Below are positions 1 to 7,484 of a stretch of 12,037 nucleotides of DNA, one piece after another. The notes beneath the pieces are model-generated. The model was given only the letters and a program-made list of their open reading frames with translations. It had not been told where the DNA came from and searched no databases. This stretch comes from Pseudomonadota bacterium (GTDB lineage Bacteria; Pseudomonadota; Gammaproteobacteria; Steroidobacterales; Steroidobacteraceae). The position numbers and the translations under genes were made by a program. The number at the start of each line of letters is the position of its first letter. Within the stretch, counting starts at the first letter, position 1. Location of the stretch: assembly GCA_021780395.1 (NCBI GenBank), contig JAJXYU010000153.1, forward strand, positions 1-12,037. The letters run 5' to 3'.

Positions 1-482
1 GTGACGGCGACGACCGGCACGAAGTCCGCGGCGCCGGCCGCCGCCTTGCGGGCGGTGCCGTCGACGCCGGCGGCCCGGTCGCGCGGAATCACGACCGCGT
101 GGGCGCCCGCGGCTTCGGCGGTCCGCCGGCACGCGCCGAGGGTGTGCGGATCGGTCACGCCGTCGAGCACCAGCAGGAGCGGCTCCTCGCCGAGCCGGTC
201 GAGCGCGGCGAGCAGCGCCGATTCGTCCCAGGGCGGGTTCGGGCGGATCGCGGCGACGACGCCCTGGTGCACCGCGCCCGCTCCCGCCAGCGTCGCAAGG
301 GTCTGGGGCGTCGCGCTCTGTACGCGCAGGCCGAGCGCCTCGGCGCGCTGCTTCAACTCCCGCATGCGCCGATCGTCGCGTGCCGCGGCAACCCAGAGCT
401 CGAGCACCCGCTCCGGCGCCCGGTCGAGCAGGGCATCGACCGCGTGCAGGCCGTGCACGGTCTGGCGGGTCGCGTCAGCCAC
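1..482 (-). CDS. rlmB: 23S rRNA (guanosine-2'-O-)-methyltransferase RlmB, 5' part (runs off the left edge)
   Basis: This is a SpoU/TrmH-class SAM-dependent enzyme; the family methylates the 2'-OH of G2251 (E. coli numbering) in the 23S rRNA peptidyl-transferase loop. About 160 codons are present. The N-terminal substrate-binding domain begins with the typical TVHGLHAVDALL and contains GAVHQGVVA. It is followed by SpoU motif 1, which reads LLVLDGVTDPHTLGACRR, and then HAVVIPRDR and RKAAAGAADFVP. The usual Asn of DPHNLGA is Thr here (codon 141-143), while the Arg six residues later is kept. Motifs 2 and 3 lie beyond the window. GTG at 482 is chosen because homologues start just before the HGLHAV motif; GTG at 488 is an in-frame alternative. 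The start overlaps the rnr stop (475-477) in another frame, so the two genes form an operon, as in E. coli. Family assignment is secure; the state of the active site is uncertain. Confidence 0.9.
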   Translation of the reverse strand, partial: MADATRQTVHGLHAVDALLDRAPERVLELWVAAARDDRRMRELKQRAEALGLRVQSATPQTLATLAGAGAVHQGVVAAIRPNPPWDESALLAALDRLGEEPLLLVLDGVTDPHTLGACRRTAEAAGAHAVVIPRDRAAGVDGTARKAAAGAADFVPVVAV

Positions 483-2820
483 GCGCACCCCGCCGTCGCC
501 CGCCCGGTCGACGCGGACCACGACCGGTGCGCCGCGGTTCCGCATGATCCAGCATCTCGAAGTCCACCTGGCGCTGCGCGAGGTCGACCACGCCGAGCCG
601 TACGCGCACCGGATCCCCCATGCGCAGGCGTCGCCCGGTCGAGCGTCCGACGAGCCCGAGTCCGCTGTCGTCGAGCTCCCAGAAGTCGCCTGGGATCGCC
701 GATACGTGCACCAGCCCGTCGATCGGCATCTCCTTGAGCTGCACGAACAACCCGAACTCGAGCGCGCTGGTGATCGTCGCGTCGAACACTTCGCCGACGC
801 GTGGGCGCAGGTACAGGCACTTCAGGTACCCGAGCACCTCGCGCGACGCCTCGTCGGCCCGTCGCTCGCGCTGCGAACTCTCGCGGCCGAGCGCCTGCAG
901 TTCCTCCGTTCCGTAGCGGTGACCGGACGGACTCGAAGGCGCGGTCGACGCCTTCAGCGCACGATGCACCAGGAGGTCCGGATAGCGGCGGATCGGCGAG
1001 GTGAAGTGGGCGTATTCGGTGAGCGCGAGACCGAAGTGACCGATGTTGGTCTGCTGATAGACCGCCTGCGCGAGCGCCCGGATCACCAGGCCCTCGAGCA
1101 GCGCGCCGTCCGGTCGGGCGACGAGCCGTTCGATCAGCAGCCGGAACTCGCTCGCGGTCGGCTCCTCGGAGAACGGCGCACCGATCTGCAGCGCGTTCAT
1201 GACCCGGCGCAGCTCCGTGACACGCTTCTCCTCCGGACGGCCGTGCACGCGGTACAGGCTCCGGGTCTGCGTGAGACGCAGCGCGGTCGCGGCCTGGACG
1301 TTCGCCGCGATCATGCATTCCTCGACCAACCGGTGCGCATCGTTTCGCACGACCGCATGGAAGCCGTCGATCGTGCCATCCGCACCGATCCGGGCCTTGA
1401 CCTCGCCGCCCCGGAAATCGAGCGCGCCGCGCGCGTCGCGCGCCGTCTTCAGCGCGCCGAACAGCGCGTGCAGTGCGCGCAGCGACGCGGCGACGGCGTC
1501 GGCGAGCCGGGGTGCGCGGGGCGAGCGCGGGTCCTCGAGGAACGCCCACGCGCTCTCGTAGGTCAGGCGTTCGTGCGACCGGATCACCGCCTCGTAGAAC
1601 CGTGCCTTGCCGAGCGTGCCCGTCTTGCCGACGCGCATGTCGCAGACGTAGGCCAGCCGATCGACCCGCGGCATCAGCGAGCACAGGTGATTCGACAGGT
1701 GTTCCGGCAGCATCGGGAACACGCGGTCGGGAAAGTACACCGACGTCGCGCGCGAGCGCGCCTCGAGGTCGATCGCGTCGCCGACGCGGACGTAGTGGGA
1801 CACGTCGGCAATCGCGACGACGAGGCGCCAGCCGCCGCCGCGCAGCGGCTCGGCGTAGACCGCGTCGTCGAAGTCGCGCGCGTCCTCGCCGTCGATCGTG
1901 ACCAGCGGCAGCGCACGCAGGTCCTCGCGTCCCGCGCAGTCGGCGGACGTGACCTGCGGTGCGAAGCGGTTCGCGGCGGCGTCGACCTCGTCCGGAAACC
2001 GCTCCGGCAGGTCGTGGCGCAGCAGCGCGAGGCGGGCGGCCAGATCCGCCGGTCGCAGATCGCGCAGCACCTCGACGACCCGGCCGCGCGCCGCGATCTC
2101 GCCGAGCGACCGCTTCGTGATCTCGACGACGACGTAGTCGTCGTCGGATGCGCCGCCGCGATCCGCGAACGGTACCTCGACCGCGTACCAGTGGCCGGGA
2201 TCCTCCGGCGCGACCCGCCCGTGAGCGGGGCCCGTGTGCCAGATCCCGCCGATTCTCGGTGGCGCATCGGCGGTGCGGCGGATCAGGCGCGCGAGCGGAC
2301 GGCCGCGCTCGTTCACACCGACGACGCGCACCTCGACCCGATCGCCGTGCATCAGCGTCGCCGCGTCGGCACGCGCGAGCGCGAGCCACGCGCCGCCGTC
2401 GTCCGGCACGATCGTGACCTCGCCGCTCGCGCGACCGCGCACCCGACCGGCGATCCGTTCGCCCGATCCGACGCTCGCATAGCCGGCCGCGGTGAGCACC
2501 GCCTGCCCGTCGCGCACCATCGCCGCGAGGCGCTTGTCGAGCGCGTCACGCTCCGAGTCCCGCGTGATTCCGAGACGCCGGGCGATGCGGTCCGTGGTCA
2601 GCGGCTCCGGCGCCTGCGCAAGATGCGCGAGCAACAGCTCACGGCTCGCGATCGGCGCCGCATAGCGCGATTTCTCGAGTTCGAACTTCGGGTCCTGCGC
2701 CCGCCAATCGGCCGCCGGTGGATCGTCCGCGCCGGCACCGGGCCGCCGAGCGGCAGCTCGGTCCGCGGCGTTCGCCCGCCGGCCGTTGCGCGATCCATGA
2801 TCGCGGGTCTGATTCGACAT
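475..2820 (-). CDS. rnr: Ribonuclease R (3'-5' exoribonuclease)
   Basis: This is a processive 3'-5' exoribonuclease of the RNB family, 781 residues (E. coli 813). It degrades structured RNA, defective rRNA and tmRNA-tagged non-stop mRNA. Visible parts are a basic N-terminal extension (1-45), a winged helix (about 48-110, from KFELEKSRYAAPIASRELLL), cold-shock domains (about 110-255), the RNB domain (about 300-635), S1 (about 675-757) and an Arg/Gly-rich tail (760-781). The metal ligands sit in TIDGEDARDFDDAVY at D310, D316, D318 and D319, and the RNB arginines in SPIRRYPDL (611-612). The ATG at 2820 has GGGAG about ten bases upstream. The reading frame stays open to 3015, but that extension is the antisense of tRNA-Leu and is not coding. 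The tail overlaps the start of rlmB. E. coli homologues begin close to the winged helix, so the first 35 or so residues are extra. No clear promoter is seen directly upstream. Confidence 0.97.
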   Translation of the reverse strand: MSNQTRDHGSRNGRRANAADRAAARRPGAGADDPPAADWRAQDPKFELEKSRYAAPIASRELLLAHLAQAPEPLTTDRIARRLGITRDSERDALDKRLAAMVRDGQAVLTAAGYASVGSGERIAGRVRGRASGEVTIVPDDGGAWLALARADAATLMHGDRVEVRVVGVNERGRPLARLIRRTADAPPRIGGIWHTGPAHGRVAPEDPGHWYAVEVPFADRGGASDDDYVVVEITKRSLGEIAARGRVVEVLRDLRPADLAARLALLRHDLPERFPDEVDAAANRFAPQVTSADCAGREDLRALPLVTIDGEDARDFDDAVYAEPLRGGGWRLVVAIADVSHYVRVGDAIDLEARSRATSVYFPDRVFPMLPEHLSNHLCSLMPRVDRLAYVCDMRVGKTGTLGKARFYEAVIRSHERLTYESAWAFLEDPRSPRAPRLADAVAASLRALHALFGALKTARDARGALDFRGGEVKARIGADGTIDGFHAVVRNDAHRLVEECMIAANVQAATALRLTQTRSLYRVHGRPEEKRVTELRRVMNALQIGAPFSEEPTASEFRLLIERLVARPDGALLEGLVIRALAQAVYQQTNIGHFGLALTEYAHFTSPIRRYPDLLVHRALKASTAPSSPSGHRYGTEELQALGRESSQRERRADEASREVLGYLKCLYLRPRVGEVFDATITSALEFGLFVQLKEMPIDGLVHVSAIPGDFWELDDSGLGLVGRSTGRRLRMGDPVRVRLGVVDLAQRQVDFEMLDHAEPRRTGRGPRRPGGRRRGARG

Positions 2821-2869
2821 GTCTTCAATGCTCCCGCGGACGGCCTCCGGGCCGCCGCATTCGATTCGA

Positions 2870-2898
2870 TTGACAAGGCACGGGGCGGTGCGTAAATT
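2870..2898 (+). promoter_or_regulatory. Sigma-70 promoter of tRNA-Leu
   Basis: A perfect -35 TTGACA (2870-2875) is followed by a 17-base spacer and a -10 TAAATT (2893-2898, 5 of 6 to consensus). The start would fall near 2905, about 25 bases before the tRNA. The stretch after the -10 is GC-rich (TCGCCGCC), the discriminator type linked to stringent, growth-rate control of stable RNA genes. The promoter sits inside the 110-base gap between rnr (leftward) and the tRNA (rightward), so it may compete with transcription of rnr. Confidence 0.8.
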
Positions 2899-2929
2899 TC
2901 GCCGCCTGCGCCATCGGCGCGCCCCTGTT

Positions 2930-3014
2930 GCCCAGGTGGCGGAACTGGTAGACGCGCTGGTTTCAGGTACCAGTGGAGAAATTCGTGGAGGTTCGAGTCC
3001 TCTCCTGGGCACCA
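2930..3014 (+). tRNA. tRNA-Leu, anticodon CAG (reads CUG)
   Basis: This is a complete class II tRNA of 85 bases with encoded CCA (3012-3014). The acceptor arm GCCCAGG (2930-2936) pairs with CCTGGGC (3004-3010), and the discriminator base is A3011. The anticodon stem CTGGT/ACCAG encloses the loop TTCAGGT with CAG at 2964-2966. A long variable arm follows, as expected for leucine tRNAs, and then a T-arm with the TTCGAGT loop. It is transcribed away from rnr. CUG should be the dominant leucine codon in so GC-rich a genome, so this is likely a heavily used isoacceptor. I recall tRNA-Leu beside rnr in Pseudomonas as well, which suggests that the position is ancestral. Confidence 0.97.
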
Positions 3015-3018
3015 CTCC

Positions 3019-3056
3019 TCGAGAACCGGTTGTATATCAAATACTTAGGTTCTTGA
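3019..3056 (+). terminator. Probable terminator or 3' processing hairpin after tRNA-Leu
   Basis: A nine-pair stem (3019-3027 with 3048-3056, one G-T pair) encloses a 20-base loop that itself can form GTAT/ATAC (3032-3035 with 3041-3044). It begins five bases after the tRNA CCA end. The following bases are only moderately T-rich, so intrinsic termination may be weak. The stretch 3022-3060 is markedly AT-rich against its surroundings. Confidence 0.5.
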
Positions 3057-3066
3057 TTGTGCCGTC

Positions 3067-3100
3067 GCGGGCCGATGCGTTCCAGCATCGACGCCCCCGC
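3067..3100. terminator. Hairpin downstream of the Host_attach gene, possible terminator
   Basis: CGATGC (3073-3078) pairs perfectly with GCATCG (3085-3090) around a six-base loop, and GCGGG (3067-3071) can pair with CCCGC (3096-3100). It lies between two transcripts that converge here: tRNA-Leu from the left and the Host_attach gene from the right. There is no T-tract on either strand, so the role as a terminator is inferred from position and pairing only. Confidence 0.35.
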
Positions 3101-3146
3101 GGCGGGCCGCCCGGCCCGGCAGGCGCCGGCAAGCGGTCAGATCCCC

Positions 3147-3155
3147 AGTGTAGCA
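3147..3155 (-). promoter_or_regulatory. Possible extended -10 promoter pointing toward tRNA-Leu (antisense) and rnr
   Basis: On the minus strand the sequence reads TGC TACACT, an extended -10 of the kind common in GC-rich gammaproteobacteria. No recognisable -35 lies 16 to 18 bases upstream. A transcript from here would run antisense through tRNA-Leu and could serve as a long rnr leader of about 320 bases. The call rests on the motif alone. Confidence 0.25.
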
Positions 3156-3207
3156 GCAAACGAACGCGGCGCGGCATCACGCGGCGCGGTACGGCGTGGC
3201 GCGCGGC

Positions 3208-3672
3208 TCACGCGGACGTCGCGTAGAGCGCCGCCGGCAAGAGCTCGCCGAGCGCGCGTTCGTCGAGGCGCACCAGATCCTTCTGAATCTCGAGTACCAC
3301 CGTCGCCGCGAGCGCCTTCGGCAGGACCGCGCGCAACTGGCCGAGGAATCCGGGTTCCGCGACCAGCACGAGCCGCGTGAAATCGGTCCGCGACCGCTCG
3401 AGCGCGGCGGCGATGCGGTGCGCGAACGCCTCGGCCTCGTGTTTCGAGGGCGAGCGCTCGCCCTGCGTGCCGTGATGCGCGACCGCGCCGCGCCGCCCGG
3501 CGCCGGCCGCGTGATCGAACACGCGGCCGGGACGATCGGACTTGAAGTCCCGGTCGTGCCAGTGCGCTTGCGGGTCCTCGAGCTGTTCGATGAGGCGCAA
3601 GGGCCCGGGAGCCGGCGGCACCGCGTAGATCCGGGCCTGCGCGCGATCCGTGACGACGACGCGAACGCTCAT
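3208..3672 (-). CDS. Host_attach (PF10116) family protein, baeRF-like
   Basis: This is a 154-residue protein of the family named 'protein required for attachment to host cells'. I recall that its fold has been grouped with bacterial relatives of archaeal/eukaryotic release factor 1 (baeRF); the true function is unsettled. The family pattern is clear: an N-terminal strand RVVVTDRAQARIY (3-16), the central KSDRPGRVFD (44-53) with a Gly/Ala-rich linker, SKHEAEAFAHRIA (76-88), then FTRLVLVAEPGFLGQLRAVL (98-117), VVLEIQKDLVRL (125-136) and the ending LGELLP (141-146). No signal peptide or membrane segment is visible, so it should be cytosolic. ATG at 3672 has GAGG just upstream and overlaps the TGA of the small CBS-like ORF (ATGA), which suggests coupled translation. 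The frame is open further upstream to 3942, but that part does not resemble the family. Neighbouring HPF and PRTase genes suggest a stress or ribosome-related role. Confidence 0.85.
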   Translation of the reverse strand: MSVRVVVTDRAQARIYAVPPAPGPLRLIEQLEDPQAHWHDRDFKSDRPGRVFDHAAGAGRRGAVAHHGTQGERSPSKHEAEAFAHRIAAALERSRTDFTRLVLVAEPGFLGQLRAVLPKALAATVVLEIQKDLVRLDERALGELLPAALYATSA

Positions 3673-3821
3673 GTCCTCACCCCCGGCGCGCCCTGTGAGC
3701 GCGCCCGCAATTGCCGTTTGATCAGGCGGGAGATCCCGTCGGGTTCCCCGGCCTGCCAGTCGATCAGGTCGTCGATCGCGGCGATCACGACTTCGCGGCT
3801 GCAGATCGATCCGAGGTTCAT
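3669..3821 (-). pseudogene. Small ORF resembling a truncated CBS-domain protein
   Basis: This is a 50-codon ORF starting at ATG 3821 (an in-frame ATG also lies at 3833, and the frame opens at 3857). It begins MNLGSICSREVV, which is strikingly like the first strand of stress-type CBS-pair proteins (family pattern ICxREVV). The expected helix with AAxLMREHHVGD is then missing. The text jumps to DLIDWQAGEPDGIS, which may match the later strand that normally reads roughly VVDxxxxxPVGI. The second CBS motif is absent. Neither other frame restores it, so an internal deletion fits better than a frameshift. The TGA overlaps the Host_attach ATG by four bases. No strong ribosome binding site is seen. 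It may be a relic or a genuine small protein kept for translational coupling. Confidence 0.4.
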
Positions 3822-3965
3822 GCACGAAAGCATACGATGCGCGCGCGCGAAGACCATCTGGCCTGTCCGAACCGGACTCCTGGAAAACCCGCATGACAGT
3901 GTCTGGAAATTCGGCGATCATTGGCACGATCCACATTGACAAACGCTTCCGCGCTGGGGAATCGG
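3822..3965. promoter_or_regulatory. Divergent intergenic region between the CBS-like ORF and hpf
   Basis: These 144 bases separate leftward and rightward genes and must hold promoters for both. A perfect TTGACA lies at 3937-3942 on the plus strand (TTGTCA on the minus strand), but neither strand has a convincing -10 at 16 to 18 bases. TTGGCACG (3920-3927) resembles a sigma-54 -24 element, but GC is missing at the -12 position. ATTGGCA and ATTGACA form a loose direct repeat that might be an activator site. No operator can be called. Confidence 0.3.
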
Positions 3966-4313
3966 ATGCAGAAATCGCTTCAAATCACGTTTCGCCACAT
4001 GCCCCCGTCGTCCGCGGTCGAGACCAAGGCCCGTGAGCTGCTCGCGCGCCTCGAGCGGGTCCACTCGCAGATCATCGGTTGCCACGTGACGATCGACACG
4101 CCGGATGCGCACCAGAACAAGGGCGCACCGTTCGTGATCAAGATCGATATCGAGGTGCCCGGCCGCACCGTGCACGTCGACAGCACCAAGAACCGGCATC
4201 CGGAGGACGTGGACGCCTACGCCGCGCTTCGGCATGCGTTCGACTCCGCCCGGCGGCTCCTCGACGAGCACGCGCAGAAGCGGCACGCCCAGGACCATCG
4301 GCTCGAGGGCTGA
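3966..4313 (+). CDS. hpf: Short-form ribosome hibernation promoting factor, HPF/RaiA family
   Basis: This is a 115-residue protein of the HPF/RaiA (sigma-54 modulation protein) family, which binds the 30S decoding region and inactivates ribosomes in stationary phase or stress. The family outline is visible: first strand SLQITFRHMPPS (4-15), helix SSAVETKARELLARLERV (15-32), strand IIGCHVTIDTP (36-46), strand FVIKIDIEVPG (56-66), strand RTVHVDS (67-73), and a second helix DVDAYAALRHAFDSARRLLD (81-100). It lacks the C-terminal dimerisation domain of long HPF. ATG at 3966 is chosen because GGGGA lies five bases upstream and homologues start at this strand; an in-frame upstream extension to 3921 does not look like the family. 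It runs against all protein-coding neighbours and converges on the PRTase gene. It differs enough from the E. coli HPF I remember that it may be a stress-specific paralogue of a hpf elsewhere in the genome. Confidence 0.88.
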   Translation: MQKSLQITFRHMPPSSAVETKARELLARLERVHSQIIGCHVTIDTPDAHQNKGAPFVIKIDIEVPGRTVHVDSTKNRHPEDVDAYAALRHAFDSARRLLDEHAQKRHAQDHRLEG

Positions 4314-4351
4314 ACCCACCCGTCGCGCCGGCCGCGGCGGGCTCAGTGGGT
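4314..4351. terminator. Bidirectional terminator-like hairpin between hpf and the PRTase gene
   Basis: ACCCAC (4314-4319) pairs with GTGGGT (4346-4351). CCGTCGCG (4320-4327) pairs with CGCGGCGG (4333-4340, one G-T pair) around the loop CCGGC. GCTCA (4341-4345) forms a one-sided bulge. The hairpin starts directly after the hpf TGA and includes the PRTase stop and its last two codons. It has no T-tract on either side. Its place between convergent genes and its length support a bidirectional terminator. Confidence 0.65.
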
Positions 4352-5017
4352 CGCGGTCGGCGTCGTCCGGCCGACCTGCAGCAGATCGATCACTTCGCGA
4401 TCGGTCGTCTGGTCGAATCGTTCATACCACTCGCCGACCGCGTTGAACGACGTCGGCGTCTGCAGACAGACGACGCGATCGGCTGCGCGCTGCAAGGTCT
4501 CGCAGGCCTCGGCCGACGCGGTCGGCAACGCGACCACGATCAGCGCGGCGTGCCGCGCGCGCAGCGCGGCGATCGCCGCCCGCATCGACGCGCCGGTCGC
4601 AGCGCCGTCGTCGACCAGCAGCACCGTCTTGCCCGCGACCGCGAGCGGCGGCGATCCCGCGCGATAGAGTCGTTCCCGCCGCTCGAGCTCGACCCGTTCG
4701 CGCCCGGCGATCGCGTCGATCATCCGCGAATCGCTCGCGAACCCGCGCATGACCTCGGGATTGCGCACGACGACGCCCGCGGCGATCGCACCGACCGCGA
4801 GCTCCGGTTGTCCGGGCGCGCCGAGCTTGCGGACGACGAGCACGTCGAGCGGCAACGCGAGCGCGCTCGCGATCTCGCGCGCGACCGGCACCCCGCCGCG
4901 CGGCAGGCCGAGCACGATCGCGTCGGGGCGCCGCGCATACTCGCCGAGCCGCGACGCGAGCGCGCGGCCCGCATCGGCCCGGTCGTGGAAGATCCGCAAG
5001 CGCTCGAACCCGTGCAT
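4343..5017 (-). CDS. Orphan phosphoribosyltransferase (PRTase family, stress-associated)
   Basis: This is a 224-residue type I PRTase-fold protein (PF00156). The PRPP-binding loop reads VLLVDDGAATGASM (132-145), with the acidic pair D136/D137 and T141-G142. Upstream are RADAGRALASRL (13-24), the family hallmark VLGLPRGGVPVAREIA (35-50) and DVLVVRKLGAPGQPELAVGAI (58-78). Near the end are VVCLQTPTSFNAVGEWY (182-198) and FDQTTDREV (201-209). This subgroup of uncharacterised PRTases occurs alone or fused to a dienelactone hydrolase-like domain; here it stands alone. The substrate cannot be told from sequence. ATG at 5017 is the only sensible start, although no strong ribosome binding site is visible. 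It is 79 bases downstream of purA on the same strand and could be co-transcribed with it. Members of this type are often found with HPF, CBS and universal stress proteins, consistent with its neighbours. Confidence 0.85.
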   Translation of the reverse strand: MHGFERLRIFHDRADAGRALASRLGEYARRPDAIVLGLPRGGVPVAREIASALALPLDVLVVRKLGAPGQPELAVGAIAAGVVVRNPEVMRGFASDSRMIDAIAGRERVELERRERLYRAGSPPLAVAGKTVLLVDDGAATGASMRAAIAALRARHAALIVVALPTASAEACETLQRAADRVVCLQTPTSFNAVGEWYERFDQTTDREVIDLLQVGRTTPTATH

Positions 5018-5096
5018 GCGGCGATTGTCCGCGCCGAGGCGCCGGATGGCACTCGTGGAAATCCCCGAGCGCGATCGCGCGCCCGGCGAGCGGAGG

Positions 5097-6594
<1,498 letters not shown>

Positions 6595-6611
6595 GATCGC
6601 TCCCGCGACCC

Positions 6612-7484
6612 TCAGCGCCCGGTGCCGGGGTGAGAGAAATATTTGAAGAATTCGCCCTTCGGCGAGACCACGAGCACGTCGCCGGACGTGCCGATCGCGT
6701 GGCGGTAGGCCTGCATGCTGCGGTAGAACGCATAGAACGACGGATCCTGCGAGTACGCCTGCGCGTAGATCTTGCTCGCCTGCGCGTCACCGGCGCCGCG
6801 GATCTCCTGCGCCTTCGCGGCCGCGGTCGCGAGGATCTCCGTCTGCTCCTTGCTCGCCTCGGCACGCGTCGTCTCGGCCGACTCGAGCCCCTGGGCGCGC
6901 AGCTTCGCCGCCTGGGCCTTGAACGTCGCGCGCATCCGGTCGAACACCGAATCGCGCACCTGCGACGGCAGCTCGATCTTCGTGATGCGCACGTCGACGA
7001 TCCGCAGGCCGAGCTCGCGCGCGGCCGGCGCCGCGGTCTTCATCATCGCGCGGGTGAACTCCGTCCGATCCGCGGTGATCACCTGCTGCAGGGTGCGCTG
7101 GGTCACGACGCTCTTGATCGCGTCCTCGATCGTCTCGCCGAGACGCGCGTTCGCGACGTCCTCCGAGCCGCCGGTCGACTCGTAATAGCGGCGCAGGTGC
7201 ACGATGCGCCACTTCACGTAGAAGTCGACGTTCAGCTGCTCCTGTTCGTGCGTCAGGAACCGTTCGTCGGGATAGAACTGGGTCAGCACGCGTTCGTCGA
7301 ATTTCGACACCTGGTCGACCAGCGGCACCTTGAAGTGCAGGCCCGGCGCGAAATGCGTGTGGACGATCTCGCCGCCGACCGACTCGATCGCTCCCTGACC
7401 CTCGCTGACCGTGAACACGCTCGCGCGCGCCAGGAGCGCCAGAACGGCCGCGGCGATCAGGGCGAGGAGTATGCGGTTGTGCAT
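6612..7484 (-). CDS. hflC: FtsH protease regulator HflC
   Basis: This is an SPFH/band-7 protein of 290 residues that, with HflK, forms a large periplasm-facing cage around the membrane protease FtsH and modulates its activity. An N-terminal signal-anchor helix spans about residues 4-22 (RILLALIAAAVLALLARAS). The band-7 domain follows, with FTVSEGQGAIESVGG and FAPGLHFKVPLVDQVSKFDERV (the FxPGLHFKxP signature of the family). The long Ala/Glu/Gln-rich helix is near 195-240 (ETTRAEASKEQTEILATAAA), and the end is VVSPKGEFFKYF. ATG at 7484 shares its A with the TGA of hflK (TGATG), the classic arrangement for coupled synthesis of equal amounts of HflK and HflC. The small DUF2065 gene follows after 17 bases. 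Confidence 0.97.
   Translation of the reverse strand: MHNRILLALIAAAVLALLARASVFTVSEGQGAIESVGGEIVHTHFAPGLHFKVPLVDQVSKFDERVLTQFYPDERFLTHEQEQLNVDFYVKWRIVHLRRYYESTGGSEDVANARLGETIEDAIKSVVTQRTLQQVITADRTEFTRAMMKTAAPAARELGLRIVDVRITKIELPSQVRDSVFDRMRATFKAQAAKLRAQGLESAETTRAEASKEQTEILATAAAKAQEIRGAGDAQASKIYAQAYSQDPSFYAFYRSMQAYRHAIGTSGDVLVVSPKGEFFKYFSHPGTGR

Noticed and set aside
1..2895. A 964-codon plus-strand open frame across rlmB and rnr
   Set aside because: It is exactly antisense to two well recognised genes, is very rich in Arg and Ala, has no family pattern, and arises from the high GC content. It does not avoid the tRNA promoter region either.
2821..3015. N-terminal extension of rnr into tRNA-Leu (beginning MVPRRGLEPPRI)
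   Set aside because: That peptide is the standard false translation of antisense tRNA. The ATG at 2820 has a ribosome binding site and fits the family better.
3036..3048. An FNR/Anr box in the AT-rich patch (TTGAT on the minus strand)
   Set aside because: Only one half-site matches; the second half reads AACCG rather than ATCAA.
3920..3938. A sigma-54 promoter before hpf (TTGGCACG...)
   Set aside because: The -24 half fits, but the spacing to TTG is wrong and the conserved GC at -12 is absent.
3673..3942. Upstream extension of the Host_attach ORF
   Set aside because: The extra 90 residues do not match the family and overlap the CBS-like ORF in another frame. The ATG at 3672 has a ribosome binding site.
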